A DNA stretch of 33,236 nt from Desulfobacterales bacterium. Lineage in GTDB: Bacteria; Desulfobacterota; Desulfobacteria; Desulfobacterales; CAFBRK01. The DNA is taken from the NCBI GenBank assembly GCA_021737185.1, contig JAIPEL010000044.1:1-33236 (forward strand), written 5' to 3'. Under the pieces are notes generated by a model. That model made no database searches. It was not told where the DNA came from and saw only the letters and a list, made by a program, of their open reading frames with translations. Both the position numbers and the translations under genes were made by a program. Below, in pieces: positions 9,801-15,999 of this stretch (the first letter of the stretch is position 1; each line of letters begins with the position of its first letter).

Positions 9801-10237
9801 TCTCCCCTAAGTTCATTGACGGATCCCTGGTAGTCGTTCACCTTCTGGAGGAGGATTTCAAAAACCTGTCCCATCAGAGAAAAAGTCCTGTCGGGGCCCA
9901 GTTTTGCGCTAAGCGGTGTGAAGGCCTTCATATCGCAGAACATGATGGTGACTTCACGCCGCTCCCCTTCGAGTCGATCCTTCTGAGACAGGATTTTTCC
10001 AATCAAATCAGACGGTAGGTAGCGTTGAATTCTTTGCAGCTTTTCTTCCAGGGGAGGAGTTTCGGGTCTGGCGACGGACGCCGGGATCAGGCAGACACCG
10101 CAGCAGTCGCAGAATTTGGCTTGGGGTCGATTTTCGGCACCGCAGGCGGGGCAGCTCAGAACGAAATGAAAACCGCATTCGCTGCAGAATTTGGCGCCTT
10201 CACGATTGGGGAAATCGCACTCTGGACAATTCATCAT
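6872..10237 (-). CDS. Zinc-ribbon / class III nucleotide cyclase / AAA ATPase / TPR signalling protein
   Basis: This large (1121-residue) multidomain protein opens with two or more zinc ribbons (CPECDFPN, FCSECGFHF, CPACGAEN, FCDCCG; about 1-55). A class III adenylate/guanylate cyclase domain follows (about 90-275): metal aspartates in MFCDMKAFT and RGDGILAFFG, and the catalytic Asn/Arg in GDTINLASR. The position that is Lys in canonical adenylate cyclases is Glu here (VNELRGDG). Next is an AAA_16-type ATPase with Walker A SEAGMGKSR and Walker B LILAVEDLHWID, then a long helical TPR-like region (about 700-1100). The ATG at 10237 (MMNCPEC) is preferred over an in-frame TTG at 10252 because GGGGTGGAG precedes it. 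The two radical SAM genes follow it closely, so a signal may be coupled to their expression. cGMP versus cAMP cannot be decided. Confidence 0.88.
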   Translation of the reverse strand: MMNCPECDFPNREGAKFCSECGFHFVLSCPACGAENRPQAKFCDCCGVCLIPASVARPETPPLEEKLQRIQRYLPSDLIGKILSQKDRLEGERREVTIMFCDMKAFTPLSAKLGPDRTFSLMGQVFEILLQKVNDYQGSVNELRGDGILAFFGAPIALEDAPQRAIRAGLAIHREMIRFNERIKVEKGIPPVLLRIGINTGPVVVGSLGSDLQAQFTAVGDTINLASRMETLAEPGTIYITEETFRLTEGFFRFEALGEKTVKGMQKPVPVYRVIAPSSRRTRFDVSAERGLAPFVGRKQELDFILSLFERVKSGAGQALTIISEAGMGKSRLLYEFRKAMIHEDVTFLEGRCLSYSRRVVYHPIIDIVRAAFGIQEEDENTDIREKVRYGLEALGVDDAATSPFLLEILSVKDSGVDRAAMSPEARKERIMEALKRIVLKSAEHRPLILAVEDLHWIDQSSEDAFKDLLANISGSRIFLLLTSRPEYRVAWGGGPYHSQIALDRLPLSESRKIIHHLVDSEVFDTDIAELIYQKTDGIPLFIEEYMRSLQGLRIIEKKAGGCSLTKSLLDIAIPSTLQEIIMARMDALPEGAKEVIQAGSAIEREFSHGLIREVMELGEKELHGHLSALKEAGLVYERGIDPESSYIFNHAVTQEVIYDSILTKKKRDLHERIGKAIESLYGDTLELYVATLARHYGESGNLEKGAKYCLLAAKKSENQASFPDAIAFGAKRVACLEELSRVKNVDKQLIDARTTLGLYYIQMNYHEEAKRVVEAILPIAQKQQYQKRLAQIYTIIGSYHFIVEEDYEKGIGQLQEALKIANETGDILCLFLANFWLGFAFVFTCDFKLALNHWQQALEINSAAKSLWGVSVVKSAMVWAHSKQGNIALSHQTSKEAMQLAEESQDIFSQAYAFGGRGISLFHKGFLDAAEDSLQEGVRLCDRIKYFSMGSLFSGYLGDIQYHRGDYGASITSHQKAIDLAGSSKFVPSLTAVYQLSILKSKIARQEFVEMKDVYEFAQRNRIRISDGIVAYHVADIFLIKDPTPAEAAEAWIAKAIQFDEKNEMRWYLGQDHLLAGTYWKRRQDPGKADKHWRKAEKIFQECGSEGWVEHVRKQMGTYS

Positions 10238-10339
10238 CTCCACCCCAGGCAAATGGAGAGATGGAAATTCACGGCTTCGGAGTGCAAAAGCGAACGATTC
10301 TTGACTAAAGAAAAGAAAAGGGCACCGCGAACAGCCTGC

Positions 10340-10660
10340 TCAGGATCTTTTGTTGGCTTTTGCCGCCTTTTTTGGGGGTCCGCCGTTGAGCCTTTCTTTG
10401 AGCTTGCCGGAAATCTTGAAGGTGACCACCCTCCGGGAGGACAGCAGCAGCTCGCCTCCTGTTGCCGGATTGCGGCCCTTTCTGGCGTTTTTTTGCTTGA
10501 CTTCGAACTTGCCGAATCCGCTGATCATGACATCCTCACCCAAGGCCAGGGTTTTTTTCATGATGTAAAGCAGCGAATCAACCGCAGCCCGCGCATCCTT
10601 CAGCATCAGGCCGTTTTCGTTCTGTATGGCTTCGGCCAAAGAATTCTTGGTAAGGGCCAT
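10340..10660 (-). CDS. ihfA: Integration host factor subunit alpha (HU/IHF family)
   Basis: This 106-residue DNA-bending protein carries the family core GFGKFEVKQKNARKGRNPAT (about residues 48-67), including the arm Arg-Asn-Pro that intercalates DNA, followed by VVTFKISGKLKERLN. The N-terminus MALTKNSLAEAI is typical of IHF alpha. The frame is open a further 26 codons upstream, but the ATG at 10660 matches the family and has GGAAC upstream. IHF works as a heterodimer in recombination, replication and transcription. The gene lies just beyond the left end of the integrated element, only about 120 bases from the left attachment site, and IHF is a cofactor of many tyrosine integrases. The basic, Lys-rich tail (GGPPKKAAKANKRS) is longer than in E. 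coli. HU and IHF beta are less likely alternatives. Confidence 0.88.
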   Translation of the reverse strand: MALTKNSLAEAIQNENGLMLKDARAAVDSLLYIMKKTLALGEDVMISGFGKFEVKQKNARKGRNPATGGELLLSSRRVVTFKISGKLKERLNGGPPKKAAKANKRS

Positions 10661-10706
10661 TTTGCAAGTTCCAGGTTGATTGAGGGTTAATGACGAAAGG
10701 AATTTA

Positions 10707-10735
10707 ATTTTTGCAAGGATTGCCTGCTTTGTCAA
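10707..10735 (-). promoter_or_regulatory. Probable sigma70 promoter of ihfA
   Basis: On the minus strand, TTGACA (10735-10730) is followed after 17 bases by AAAAAT (10712-10707), four of six matches to the -10 consensus. It lies about 50 bases upstream of the ihfA start and just inside the terminator that precedes it, so ihfA would have its own promoter. Confidence 0.6.
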
Positions 10736-10744
10736 CACAAGGAT

Positions 10745-10770
10745 AAAAAAGCCCCTGAATGCTCAGGGGC
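10745..10770 (-). terminator. Intrinsic terminator, originally downstream of tRNA-Met
   Basis: On the minus strand a perfect 8-bp stem, GCCCCTGA-GCAT-TCAGGGGC, is followed by six T. On the plus strand no T-tract follows, so it works leftward. The only leftward gene that would need it in the uninterrupted chromosome is the tRNA-Met, whose 3' end is duplicated 14 bases to the right (10784-10800). The integrated element has therefore moved the tRNA gene 14.3 kb away from its terminator. Confidence 0.85.
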
Positions 10771-10783
10771 TTGATCATCGGAT

Positions 10784-10800
10784 TGGTGGCGATGCAGGGA
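10784..10800. repeat. attL (left copy of the 17-bp attachment core)
   Basis: TGGTGGCGATGCAGGGA is identical to the 3' end of tRNA-Met (minus strand, including the CCA) at 25101-25117. Flanking bases differ on both sides, so the identity is exactly 17 bp. It lies between the old tRNA terminator and the element's left end. Confidence 0.9.
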
Positions 10801-11044
10801 ACCGCTATCGAGCCCTAACATACTGAAATAATTAGACAGGGTGCAACCAAAATTCGAGAGTTATGCCCCTTCCATGCACCCTATATGCTCCCCAAATGAG
10901 GGGAATTTGCCATGTTTGAAATTCTTTGGCAACCATAATAAAAGATGGCATGAATCCAGGGATAGGGAGAGCTCCCCGACAAAGCCGGTCCCCGGCCGGC
11001 CTTCCCTGGAAATCACCACCGGGAGCGTAGCCGGGAGGCGCGAA
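10801..11044. other. Left-end non-coding region of the element, with inverted repeat
   Basis: About 245 bases lie between attL and the first gene. AGGGTGCA (10838-10845) and TGCACCCT (10875-10882) form an 8-bp inverted repeat with a 29-base gap; such paired sites near an att core could be integrase arm or excisionase sites. The first 18 bases (from 10801) would complete the integrase reading frame in the excised circle (see integrase). The coding frame of the next gene is open through part of this stretch, but the residues are low-complexity and no ribosome binding site is seen before 11033. Confidence 0.5.
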
Positions 11045-11917
11045 GTGTCATCCTCAAAAAAAGAAAAAGGGGCAGAGTTTATAACCATCAAGGGTAAGCA
11101 GCATCGGTTCAACCCCTTCCTTTCCCTTAAACGCTCATTCCGGCCCGACATTCATGATTTGTATTGGGAAGTTGTTCGAAGAAATCCTCAATATAGAAAA
11201 GATTACGAAAGCCTAATTCAAGATCCAACCGCGGCAAAAATGGCCGTAAAAGTCGGAAAAGTCAAATATGGATCAACCGCCCATTACCTGGCCTGTTGCT
11301 GGAACTTAGGGTTTATGGCCGATCCCAAGTTGTCGTGGAAGGCGGCCGATATTCGTATCCCTGGTTCTGAGACAAAAATACCAGCTGGGCCTGGTAACAG
11401 CGGCTTTCTATCTTCTCTTTCTCAGCCCTTTATTTCTACCACCGCCCCCAAAGAACAGATTGAGAAACAGGAGGCTCTTATTGATTTTGTCAAAGAAACC
11501 TATCCGAATTTTGAAAAGGTGGCAGAGTGGCTTTGTCCATCCGATAGGCTCTGGATTTGTGTTGATCCACGCTGCAATCTGGTCAAGCTTACGGAACTAT
11601 TTAATCTCACAATAGGGGAAGCGAGGGAAAAAGAAAAAGCGCGCCGGCAGGAAATTAAAAGCACAATTAGGATACTCGAAGAGGCCGACAAGATAGAACG
11701 AAAAAACCCCTCACCCACCCAAAAAACATTTAGGAATCTCTACCCTCAAAAACGAACCTACAAGCAGAAGCGACGCAATTACAGCAACGCTAAAATATTA
11801 ATCAGTTCTCCCTTTGAGAACCCGCTGAGAGAGATTCCTACCAAACAGATAGATCAATATTCAAGAGCGCATGGCCTTATGCGCCCGTATCGAAAAAAAA
11901 CGAAATTCCCTAAGTAG
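11045..11917 (+). CDS. Unknown protein of the element's left end
   Basis: This 290-residue protein starts at GTG 11045, chosen because GGGAGG lies 6 bases upstream; the frame stays open back to 10841 without a better start. The best-defined part is RPDIHDLYWEVVRRNPQYRK (about residues 32-51), reminiscent of the short N-terminal domain (W-E-x-x-R-R-N-x-x-Y-x-x-D) found in transposon-associated 'transcriptional regulator domain' proteins such as DUF6499; this is by eye. Later parts are rich in Lys, Arg and Glu (about 190-290) and may bind nucleic acid. Codon use is AT-richer than in the backbone or the neighbouring operon, as in the right-hand cargo genes. A strong terminator follows at 12002-12042, so it is a single-gene unit. 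Function unknown. Confidence 0.6.
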   Translation: MSSSKKEKGAEFITIKGKQHRFNPFLSLKRSFRPDIHDLYWEVVRRNPQYRKDYESLIQDPTAAKMAVKVGKVKYGSTAHYLACCWNLGFMADPKLSWKAADIRIPGSETKIPAGPGNSGFLSSLSQPFISTTAPKEQIEKQEALIDFVKETYPNFEKVAEWLCPSDRLWICVDPRCNLVKLTELFNLTIGEAREKEKARRQEIKSTIRILEEADKIERKNPSPTQKTFRNLYPQKRTYKQKRRNYSNAKILISSPFENPLREIPTKQIDQYSRAHGLMRPYRKKTKFPK

Positions 11918-12001
11918 CCAAAAGCCATCTCCCCATCTGACCAAAAATTTCTTTCGCCATACCCCGTCCCTGCATCCTGCAAAAGAGTAGCTCTAAATCT
12001 T

Positions 12002-12042
12002 AAAAGGCAAACTTTAACTCAAGTTAAAAATTGCCTTTTTTT
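12002..12042 (+). terminator. Intrinsic terminator after the left-end gene
   Basis: AAAAGGCAA pairs with TTGCCTTTTTTT, and inside it TTTAAC-TCAA-GTTAAA forms a second perfect stem, giving one long hairpin followed by a run of seven T. It isolates the 290-residue gene from the downstream operon. Confidence 0.85.
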
Positions 12043-12064
12043 ATAATTATTTCAGGGTATTATC

Positions 12065-12093
12065 TTGACCTCCTGTTTTGCGTCTACTATCCT
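12065..12093 (+). promoter_or_regulatory. Probable sigma70 promoter of the replication operon
   Basis: TTGACC (12065-12070), a 17-base spacer, then TATCCT (12088-12093) match the consensus in 5/6 and 4/6 positions. The promoter lies between a terminator and the XRE regulator gene whose ATG is at 12131, so it probably drives the whole 12131-19339 operon and could be regulated by the XRE protein it leads with. Confidence 0.7.
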
Positions 12094-12130
12094 CCTTTCA
12101 TAGTGCAACTCAAAAAGGGGAGGCCAAAAA

Positions 12131-12331
12131 ATGAATCTGCGCGAAGCGAGGATGAAACGTCAAGTAACTCAATGGGACCTGCGGCTGAGGGCAGGCATCA
12201 ACCAATCAAAGGTGAGTCTCATAGAACGGGGATACGTTCAACCGTCGGAAGAGGAAAAGGCAGCCATCGCCAAGGCTCTCGGTTTGCGTGTTGATGAAAT
12301 TGAATGGGCTCAGGCCGAGGCGGCTGCATAG
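12131..12331 (+). CDS. XRE-family helix-turn-helix regulator
   Basis: This 66-residue protein consists almost entirely of one Cro/CI-type HTH: NLREARMKRQVTQWDLRLRA (helices 1-2), INQSKVSLIERGY (recognition helix), and PSEEEKAAIAKALGLRVDEI at the end. GGGGAGG upstream of the ATG is a strong ribosome binding site. It is the first gene of the replication operon, 38 bases after the probable -10 box, so autoregulation is likely. With no oligomerisation or cleavage domain it is more Cro-like than CI-like. In PICI satellites an XRE protein usually controls induction; a similar role here is inferred from position. Confidence 0.9.
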   Translation: MNLREARMKRQVTQWDLRLRAGINQSKVSLIERGYVQPSEEEKAAIAKALGLRVDEIEWAQAEAAA

Positions 12332-12333
12332 CC

Positions 12334-12576
12334 ATGAAGGACCACGATGCACAACCCTGGCTCCGGGGCAAAAAGCAGATCGCCAAATACGGCGGATTCA
12401 GGGATCCTCGTACGGCTGCCCGGTGGCTCTCCATGGGTCTTCGTCATGTGAGAGTGGGTTTTGAAATCCTAAGTAGGCCAGAGTGGGTGGACGAATTTTT
12501 CTTGCGATTCGAGGCCGACCGGCGCGGGGAAGCCGATCTCATCGTGGAAGGCATCATGAAGGAGTTTCAAGGCTAA
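12334..12576 (+). CDS. AlpA/excisionase-like DNA-binding protein
   Basis: This 80-residue protein starts at ATG 12334, two bases after the XRE stop; an earlier in-frame ATG at 12304 would overlap the XRE gene and lacks a ribosome binding site. The sequence KKQIAKYGGFRDPRTAARWL (about residues 13-32) looks like the winged HTH of the AlpA/Xis/MerR-like group, with a following basic strand HVRVGFEILSRPEWVDEFF. Such proteins act as excisionases or as activators of integrase genes in satellites (P4 Vis, PICI AlpA). The assignment is by motif shape, and a terminase-like or replication-regulatory HTH is the alternative. Confidence 0.6.
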   Translation: MKDHDAQPWLRGKKQIAKYGGFRDPRTAARWLSMGLRHVRVGFEILSRPEWVDEFFLRFEADRRGEADLIVEGIMKEFQG

Positions 12577-12824
12577 TGGATGAATTTCAAATTCTCAAGC
12601 GCCGTGTCGAGTTGAAGTCCCAAGCCGTCAAGCTGATGGCTCAAGATCTGGATGAACATCGGAACCGACTTCGGTCCTCTAAAATACGCCTTTTCCTCCT
12701 CGTCTACCGCCGGCGGTTGGAAAAGCAGATGGGGAACGGATTTGACCGGGGCCTTTCCCGGCGGCTGGATGCGGTTCAATTTTTGTTGGATGCGGAGCAG
12801 GAGACCGGCGGCCGTGGCTTTTAA
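12576..12824 (+). CDS. Small basic coiled-coil protein, unknown
   Basis: This protein of 82 residues has an ATG that shares one base with the preceding TAA (TAATG), typical of coupled phage genes. It is highly charged and predicted helical throughout (ILKRRVELKSQAVKLMAQDL, then LRSSKIRLFLLVYRRRLEKQ). No domain is recognised. It sits between a putative excisionase-like gene and the replication genes in the same operon. Confidence 0.65.
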   Translation: MDEFQILKRRVELKSQAVKLMAQDLDEHRNRLRSSKIRLFLLVYRRRLEKQMGNGFDRGLSRRLDAVQFLLDAEQETGGRGF

Positions 12825-13005
12825 ACCAAACCGCAAATTCTTGCAGCGCTACAACCAAGCCTTCAGGGAAAATCCCTTGGCGGCAAACCTTCTCCTACTG
12901 CTGGCCGAGCTCGCTGACGAGTATGGCCGGGTTGAAACCGACCCCGAAGAGCTTTCCCGCCTCATGGCGGCCAGATTCGAAGACCCGGAGGCCCGCCAGA
13001 TATGA
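12814..13005 (+). CDS. Small protein upstream of the replication gene, unknown
   Basis: Starting at GTG 12814 this frame gives 63 residues (VAFKPNRKFLQRYNQAFREN...), ending four bases into the replisome-organizer gene (ATGA overlap at 13002). GGAG lies about 10 bases upstream of the GTG. The frame is open further upstream, but that part is out-of-frame sequence of the preceding gene. The protein is helical with a Leu-rich middle (NPLAANLLLLLAELADEYGR). No function is recognised. Confidence 0.6.
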   Translation: MAFKPNRKFLQRYNQAFRENPLAANLLLLLAELADEYGRVETDPEELSRLMAARFEDPEARQI

Positions 13006-13730
13006 CCACTGAAGCCCTCATCCCCGGCGGATTCGTGCTTCTTTCCAGGAAAATCATGGACAGCGGCATCATGGAAAAGCCGCCACTTTATATGAAGCTC
13101 TGGATTTGGATGCTTCTGAGGGCCAGCCATAAAGACCACGGCAGCCTTAAACGCGGCCAGCTTTTCACCACCCACCGCAAGATGCAGGCGGCCATGACCC
13201 ACAAAGTGGGGTTCAGAAAAGAAAAGCCATCCATCAAGGAAATTCGGGGGGTTCTTGAGTTCCTTACGATTTCCCGCATGGTGGTCACTATGAAGGGCAC
13301 CCATGGAACGCTTATAACCATCCTTAATTACGATAAATACCAAACACCCGAAAATTATGAAGGGCACTATGCAGGGCACAGGCAGGGGCACAATAATAAC
13401 AAGAATGATTTTAACAAGAAAAAAGACCCCGAAAAAATTTCTGACGAAATTTCCCTCCTGCGGTCTCGATATTCAAACCAGAATCTTATCGACCGAGCTT
13501 TCCGGGCGGTAGCCTCAACCAGAAAAACCGGCAAGGTGGCCGACTCCGTTCTACTGGCCCAACTGCAAAAGTGGGACCGCTACCCCGTTCATCAGGTGGA
13601 AGCCGCTATCCGTGTGTATCTGGAAAAAGAATGTGCCACCGAGGGCAAGGATGAAAAATACCTCTGTGGCATCATCCGGAACCAGAAAGCCGGCCCACCG
13701 AAAGAATGCACAACCCCGGAGTGGCTCTGA
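13002..13730 (+). CDS. Phage replisome organizer / DnaD-like replication initiator
   Basis: This 242-residue protein matches the phage 'replisome organizer' layout. The N-terminal winged-helix-like domain reads GGFVLLSRKIMDSGIMEKPP, then LYMKLWIWMLLRASHKDHGS and LKRGQLFTTHRKMQ. It ends in the characteristic LITILNYDKYQTPENYE (about 104-120). A linker rich in Asn/Lys/His and a C-terminal helical domain (about 145-240) follow. Proteins of this kind bind the replication origin and load the helicase. The next gene, beginning at the overlapping TGATG, is a primase-helicase, which supports the role. Family membership is by pattern and the origin site was not located. Confidence 0.8.
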   Translation: MTTEALIPGGFVLLSRKIMDSGIMEKPPLYMKLWIWMLLRASHKDHGSLKRGQLFTTHRKMQAAMTHKVGFRKEKPSIKEIRGVLEFLTISRMVVTMKGTHGTLITILNYDKYQTPENYEGHYAGHRQGHNNNKNDFNKKKDPEKISDEISLLRSRYSNQNLIDRAFRAVASTRKTGKVADSVLLAQLQKWDRYPVHQVEAAIRVYLEKECATEGKDEKYLCGIIRNQKAGPPKECTTPEWL

Positions 13731-15424
13731 TGCAGACCTTTTCCGACTACGGCATAGACATCCCCCACGGCGCAGCAGGCGAGATCCGGACCCTTTGCCC
13801 GGAGTGCTCACCGACCAGGCGCAAGGCTTCGGAAAGGTGTCTTGCAGTCAACGTCGACAAGGGCACATGGTTTTGCCATCACTGCGGCCATGCCGGAGGT
13901 CTCCATGAGGATCGACCGGACCAGAGCCGAGCCGAAGCACAACCAAAAAGGCAAATCCGGCGGCCGAGCTACCGGGAACCGGACAAACTGCCGGCCGACA
14001 TCATCAAACGATTCGAAAGGCGCGGCATTCCTGCAGACATCCTCAAGGCCGAACGCATAGGACACGGGCCGTCATTCGGCCAGAAGCCGGGGATCCAGTT
14101 TCCCTACATCAAAGGCGGAGCCGTGGTGAACGTCAAGCACCGGGGCATTGAGGAAAAGACCTTCCGCCAGGAAAAAGATGCTGAAAAATGCCTGTACCGC
14201 TTCGATGCCATAGCCGACGACTCCGGAGAGCCGATCATCATCACCGAGGGAGAAGTTGACGCCCTTTCCTTCCTGGTGGCCGGCTTCAAGCGGGTTACAT
14301 CGATCCCCGACGGCGCCCCGAGCCCCGAAGCAAAATCCTATCGCACGAAATTCGATTTCCTAAAATCAGCCGCGGCAATCTTCGAAAAAGCTGAAGACGT
14401 GATCCTTGCCATGGATGCAGACGCCCCCGGAAAGACGGCGGAGGCCGAGCTGGCGCGGCGGATCGGTGTTGAAAAGTGCTATGTCGTCACTTATCCGGCC
14501 GGTTGCAAGGATGCCAACGATGTCTTGAGAAAGCACGGCCCGGAATCCCTTCAAAAGATCATCGCCAACGCCAAGCCTTATCCGGTGTCCGGCCTGTTCA
14601 TGGCCGACGACTTTAAAGACAGGTTGAATCGACTTTACGACCAGGGGCCGCAGCGCGGCTTTTCTACAGGCTGGCCGGTTCTGGACCGGTACCTATCCAT
14701 CATTGCCGGCATGCTCTCGGTGTTCACAGGCATTCCCGGCTCTGGGAAGAGCACCTTCCTCGATGCTTTATGCGTGAATCTGGCCGAGGATCACGGATGG
14801 ACTTTTGCCGCCTTCTCCGCCGAGAATTGGCCGATAGAGCGACACATCCAATCCCTGCTTGAAAAGCACATCCGGAAACCCTTTGCTCACGGCGGCAGGG
14901 AGACTCCGAGAATGACGGCCGAAGAACGGGACCAGGGCCGGGCTTGGGTGAACAACCATTTCTTTTTCATCGTCCCCGATGAAGACGAATTTTCTGTTGA
15001 TTGGATTCTGGAGCGGGCGCGGGTGGCAGTGAAGCGGCACGGGATCAGCGGCTTGATCATCGATCCTTGGAACGAGGTTGAACACGATTTTAACGGCCTG
15101 ACAGAGACGCAGTACATCAGTCAGCAGCTTACCAAGATCCGCCGCTTTGCCCGCCGGAATTCTGTTCACGTCTGGATCGTAGCCCACCCTCGCAACCTGA
15201 TCAAAGACAAAGACGGCAACTATCGTGCGCCGACAATGTATGAAATCAGTGGCGGGGCTCATTGGCGCAACAAAGCGGATATAGGCGTCTGCCTTCACCG
15301 GCCCGACTACTCCGACCACCGAACCGAGGTGATTGTTCAAAAAGTTCGATTCAGAGAGGCGGGCAGGATAGGCAAGGCTGAGCTGCAATTTGTACAGGAA
15401 ACGGGGCGGTACAGACACAATTAG
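13730..15424 (+). CDS. Bifunctional primase-helicase (T7 gp4/Twinkle type)
   Basis: This protein of 564 residues carries a zinc-ribbon primase module with Cys pairs at 23/26 (CPEC) and 49/52 (CHHC). A TOPRIM domain follows, with ITEGEVDALS (Glu 174) and AMDADAPG (Asp 229 and 231). The C-terminal RecA-like DnaB-type helicase has Walker A GIPGSGKST (334-342) and the Walker-B-like GLIIDPWNEVEHDFNG, then VWIVAHP (DnaB motif with the sensing His). It would unwind the fork and lay primers for replication of the excised element. The ATG at 13730 overlaps the upstream stop by one base (TGATG); an in-frame ATG at 13706 is less likely. Such a gene gives the element replication largely independent of host DnaB/DnaG. 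Confidence 0.93.
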   Translation: MQTFSDYGIDIPHGAAGEIRTLCPECSPTRRKASERCLAVNVDKGTWFCHHCGHAGGLHEDRPDQSRAEAQPKRQIRRPSYREPDKLPADIIKRFERRGIPADILKAERIGHGPSFGQKPGIQFPYIKGGAVVNVKHRGIEEKTFRQEKDAEKCLYRFDAIADDSGEPIIITEGEVDALSFLVAGFKRVTSIPDGAPSPEAKSYRTKFDFLKSAAAIFEKAEDVILAMDADAPGKTAEAELARRIGVEKCYVVTYPAGCKDANDVLRKHGPESLQKIIANAKPYPVSGLFMADDFKDRLNRLYDQGPQRGFSTGWPVLDRYLSIIAGMLSVFTGIPGSGKSTFLDALCVNLAEDHGWTFAAFSAENWPIERHIQSLLEKHIRKPFAHGGRETPRMTAEERDQGRAWVNNHFFFIVPDEDEFSVDWILERARVAVKRHGISGLIIDPWNEVEHDFNGLTETQYISQQLTKIRRFARRNSVHVWIVAHPRNLIKDKDGNYRAPTMYEISGGAHWRNKADIGVCLHRPDYSDHRTEVIVQKVRFREAGRIGKAELQFVQETGRYRHN

Positions 15425-15444
15425 CTGAAAAAGGAGACGAGAAG

Positions 15445-15759
15445 ATGGAACACTTTGCAAGGCGAAACGATTTTGAGGGCCTGGAAAGGGATATGATCGG
15501 CGAATTGGGGCTCGCGGGGATGGAAGACCGTTTGTCCAAGAGAGAATTTCAAAGCCTCCTGGACAAAAAGGTCCGGATTGAAGGTGGCTCCATAGTCATG
15601 ACAGTTCGGCCCCGGTACGAAATCGACCTTTCCCGCTGCAATACGAAAGAAAAGATTCTCGAATGGGTGGCCCATCTTTCCCGGAAAACATGGGTGGATC
15701 GGGCGGTGACCTCACGATTTATCGAACTTGCCTGCGGCTATCACGGCCTGAAGTATTGA
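15445..15759 (+). CDS. Unknown element protein (104 aa)
   Basis: AAGGAGACGAGAAG before the ATG at 15445 is a strong ribosome binding site, so this is very likely translated. The product has no recognised domain: an acidic N-terminal helical part, then strands (KVRIEGGSIVMTVRPRYEID) and a helix (TKEKILEWVAHLSRKTWVDR). It lies 20 bases after the primase-helicase stop, in the same operon. A role in replication or regulation is only a guess from position. Confidence 0.65.
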   Translation: MEHFARRNDFEGLERDMIGELGLAGMEDRLSKREFQSLLDKKVRIEGGSIVMTVRPRYEIDLSRCNTKEKILEWVAHLSRKTWVDRAVTSRFIELACGYHGLKY

Positions 15760-15783
15760 AGGCCGGAAGGAAATGGAGCCACC

Positions 15784-15999
15784 ATGACCGAAGCAACGAC
15801 TGACAAGCTAACCGGAGACCAGCGCGAGACCATTTTGCGCATGGTCAACTTTATCGTGGTCCTTTTTGCGCGGGGAATGTCGCCGCATGCGTTTTTGGCT
15901 TTCTGTGCGGCTCTCTCGCAATTTTTGAAAAAGCTCGGGCTCGAAATCAGCACCACGGAAATCGAGCGGATTCCCGAAAGGCGACTGAGGGTAAATTGA
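15784..15999 (+). CDS. Unknown small helical protein
   Basis: This 71-residue protein has GGAAGGAAATGGAGCC upstream of its ATG. It contains one moderately hydrophobic helix (RMVNFIVVLFARGMSPHAFL, about 19-38) that is amphipathic rather than clearly transmembrane. Its stop shares a base with the ATG of the next gene (TTGATGG). No family is recognised. Confidence 0.6.
   Translation: MTEATTDKLTGDQRETILRMVNFIVVLFARGMSPHAFLAFCAALSQFLKKLGLEISTTEIERIPERRLRVN

Noticed and set aside
10841..11044. Upstream extension of the 290-residue left-end gene
   Set aside because: The frame is open to a GTG at 10841, but that lies inside the inverted repeat and has no ribosome binding site. The GTG at 11045 has GGGAGG at the right distance.
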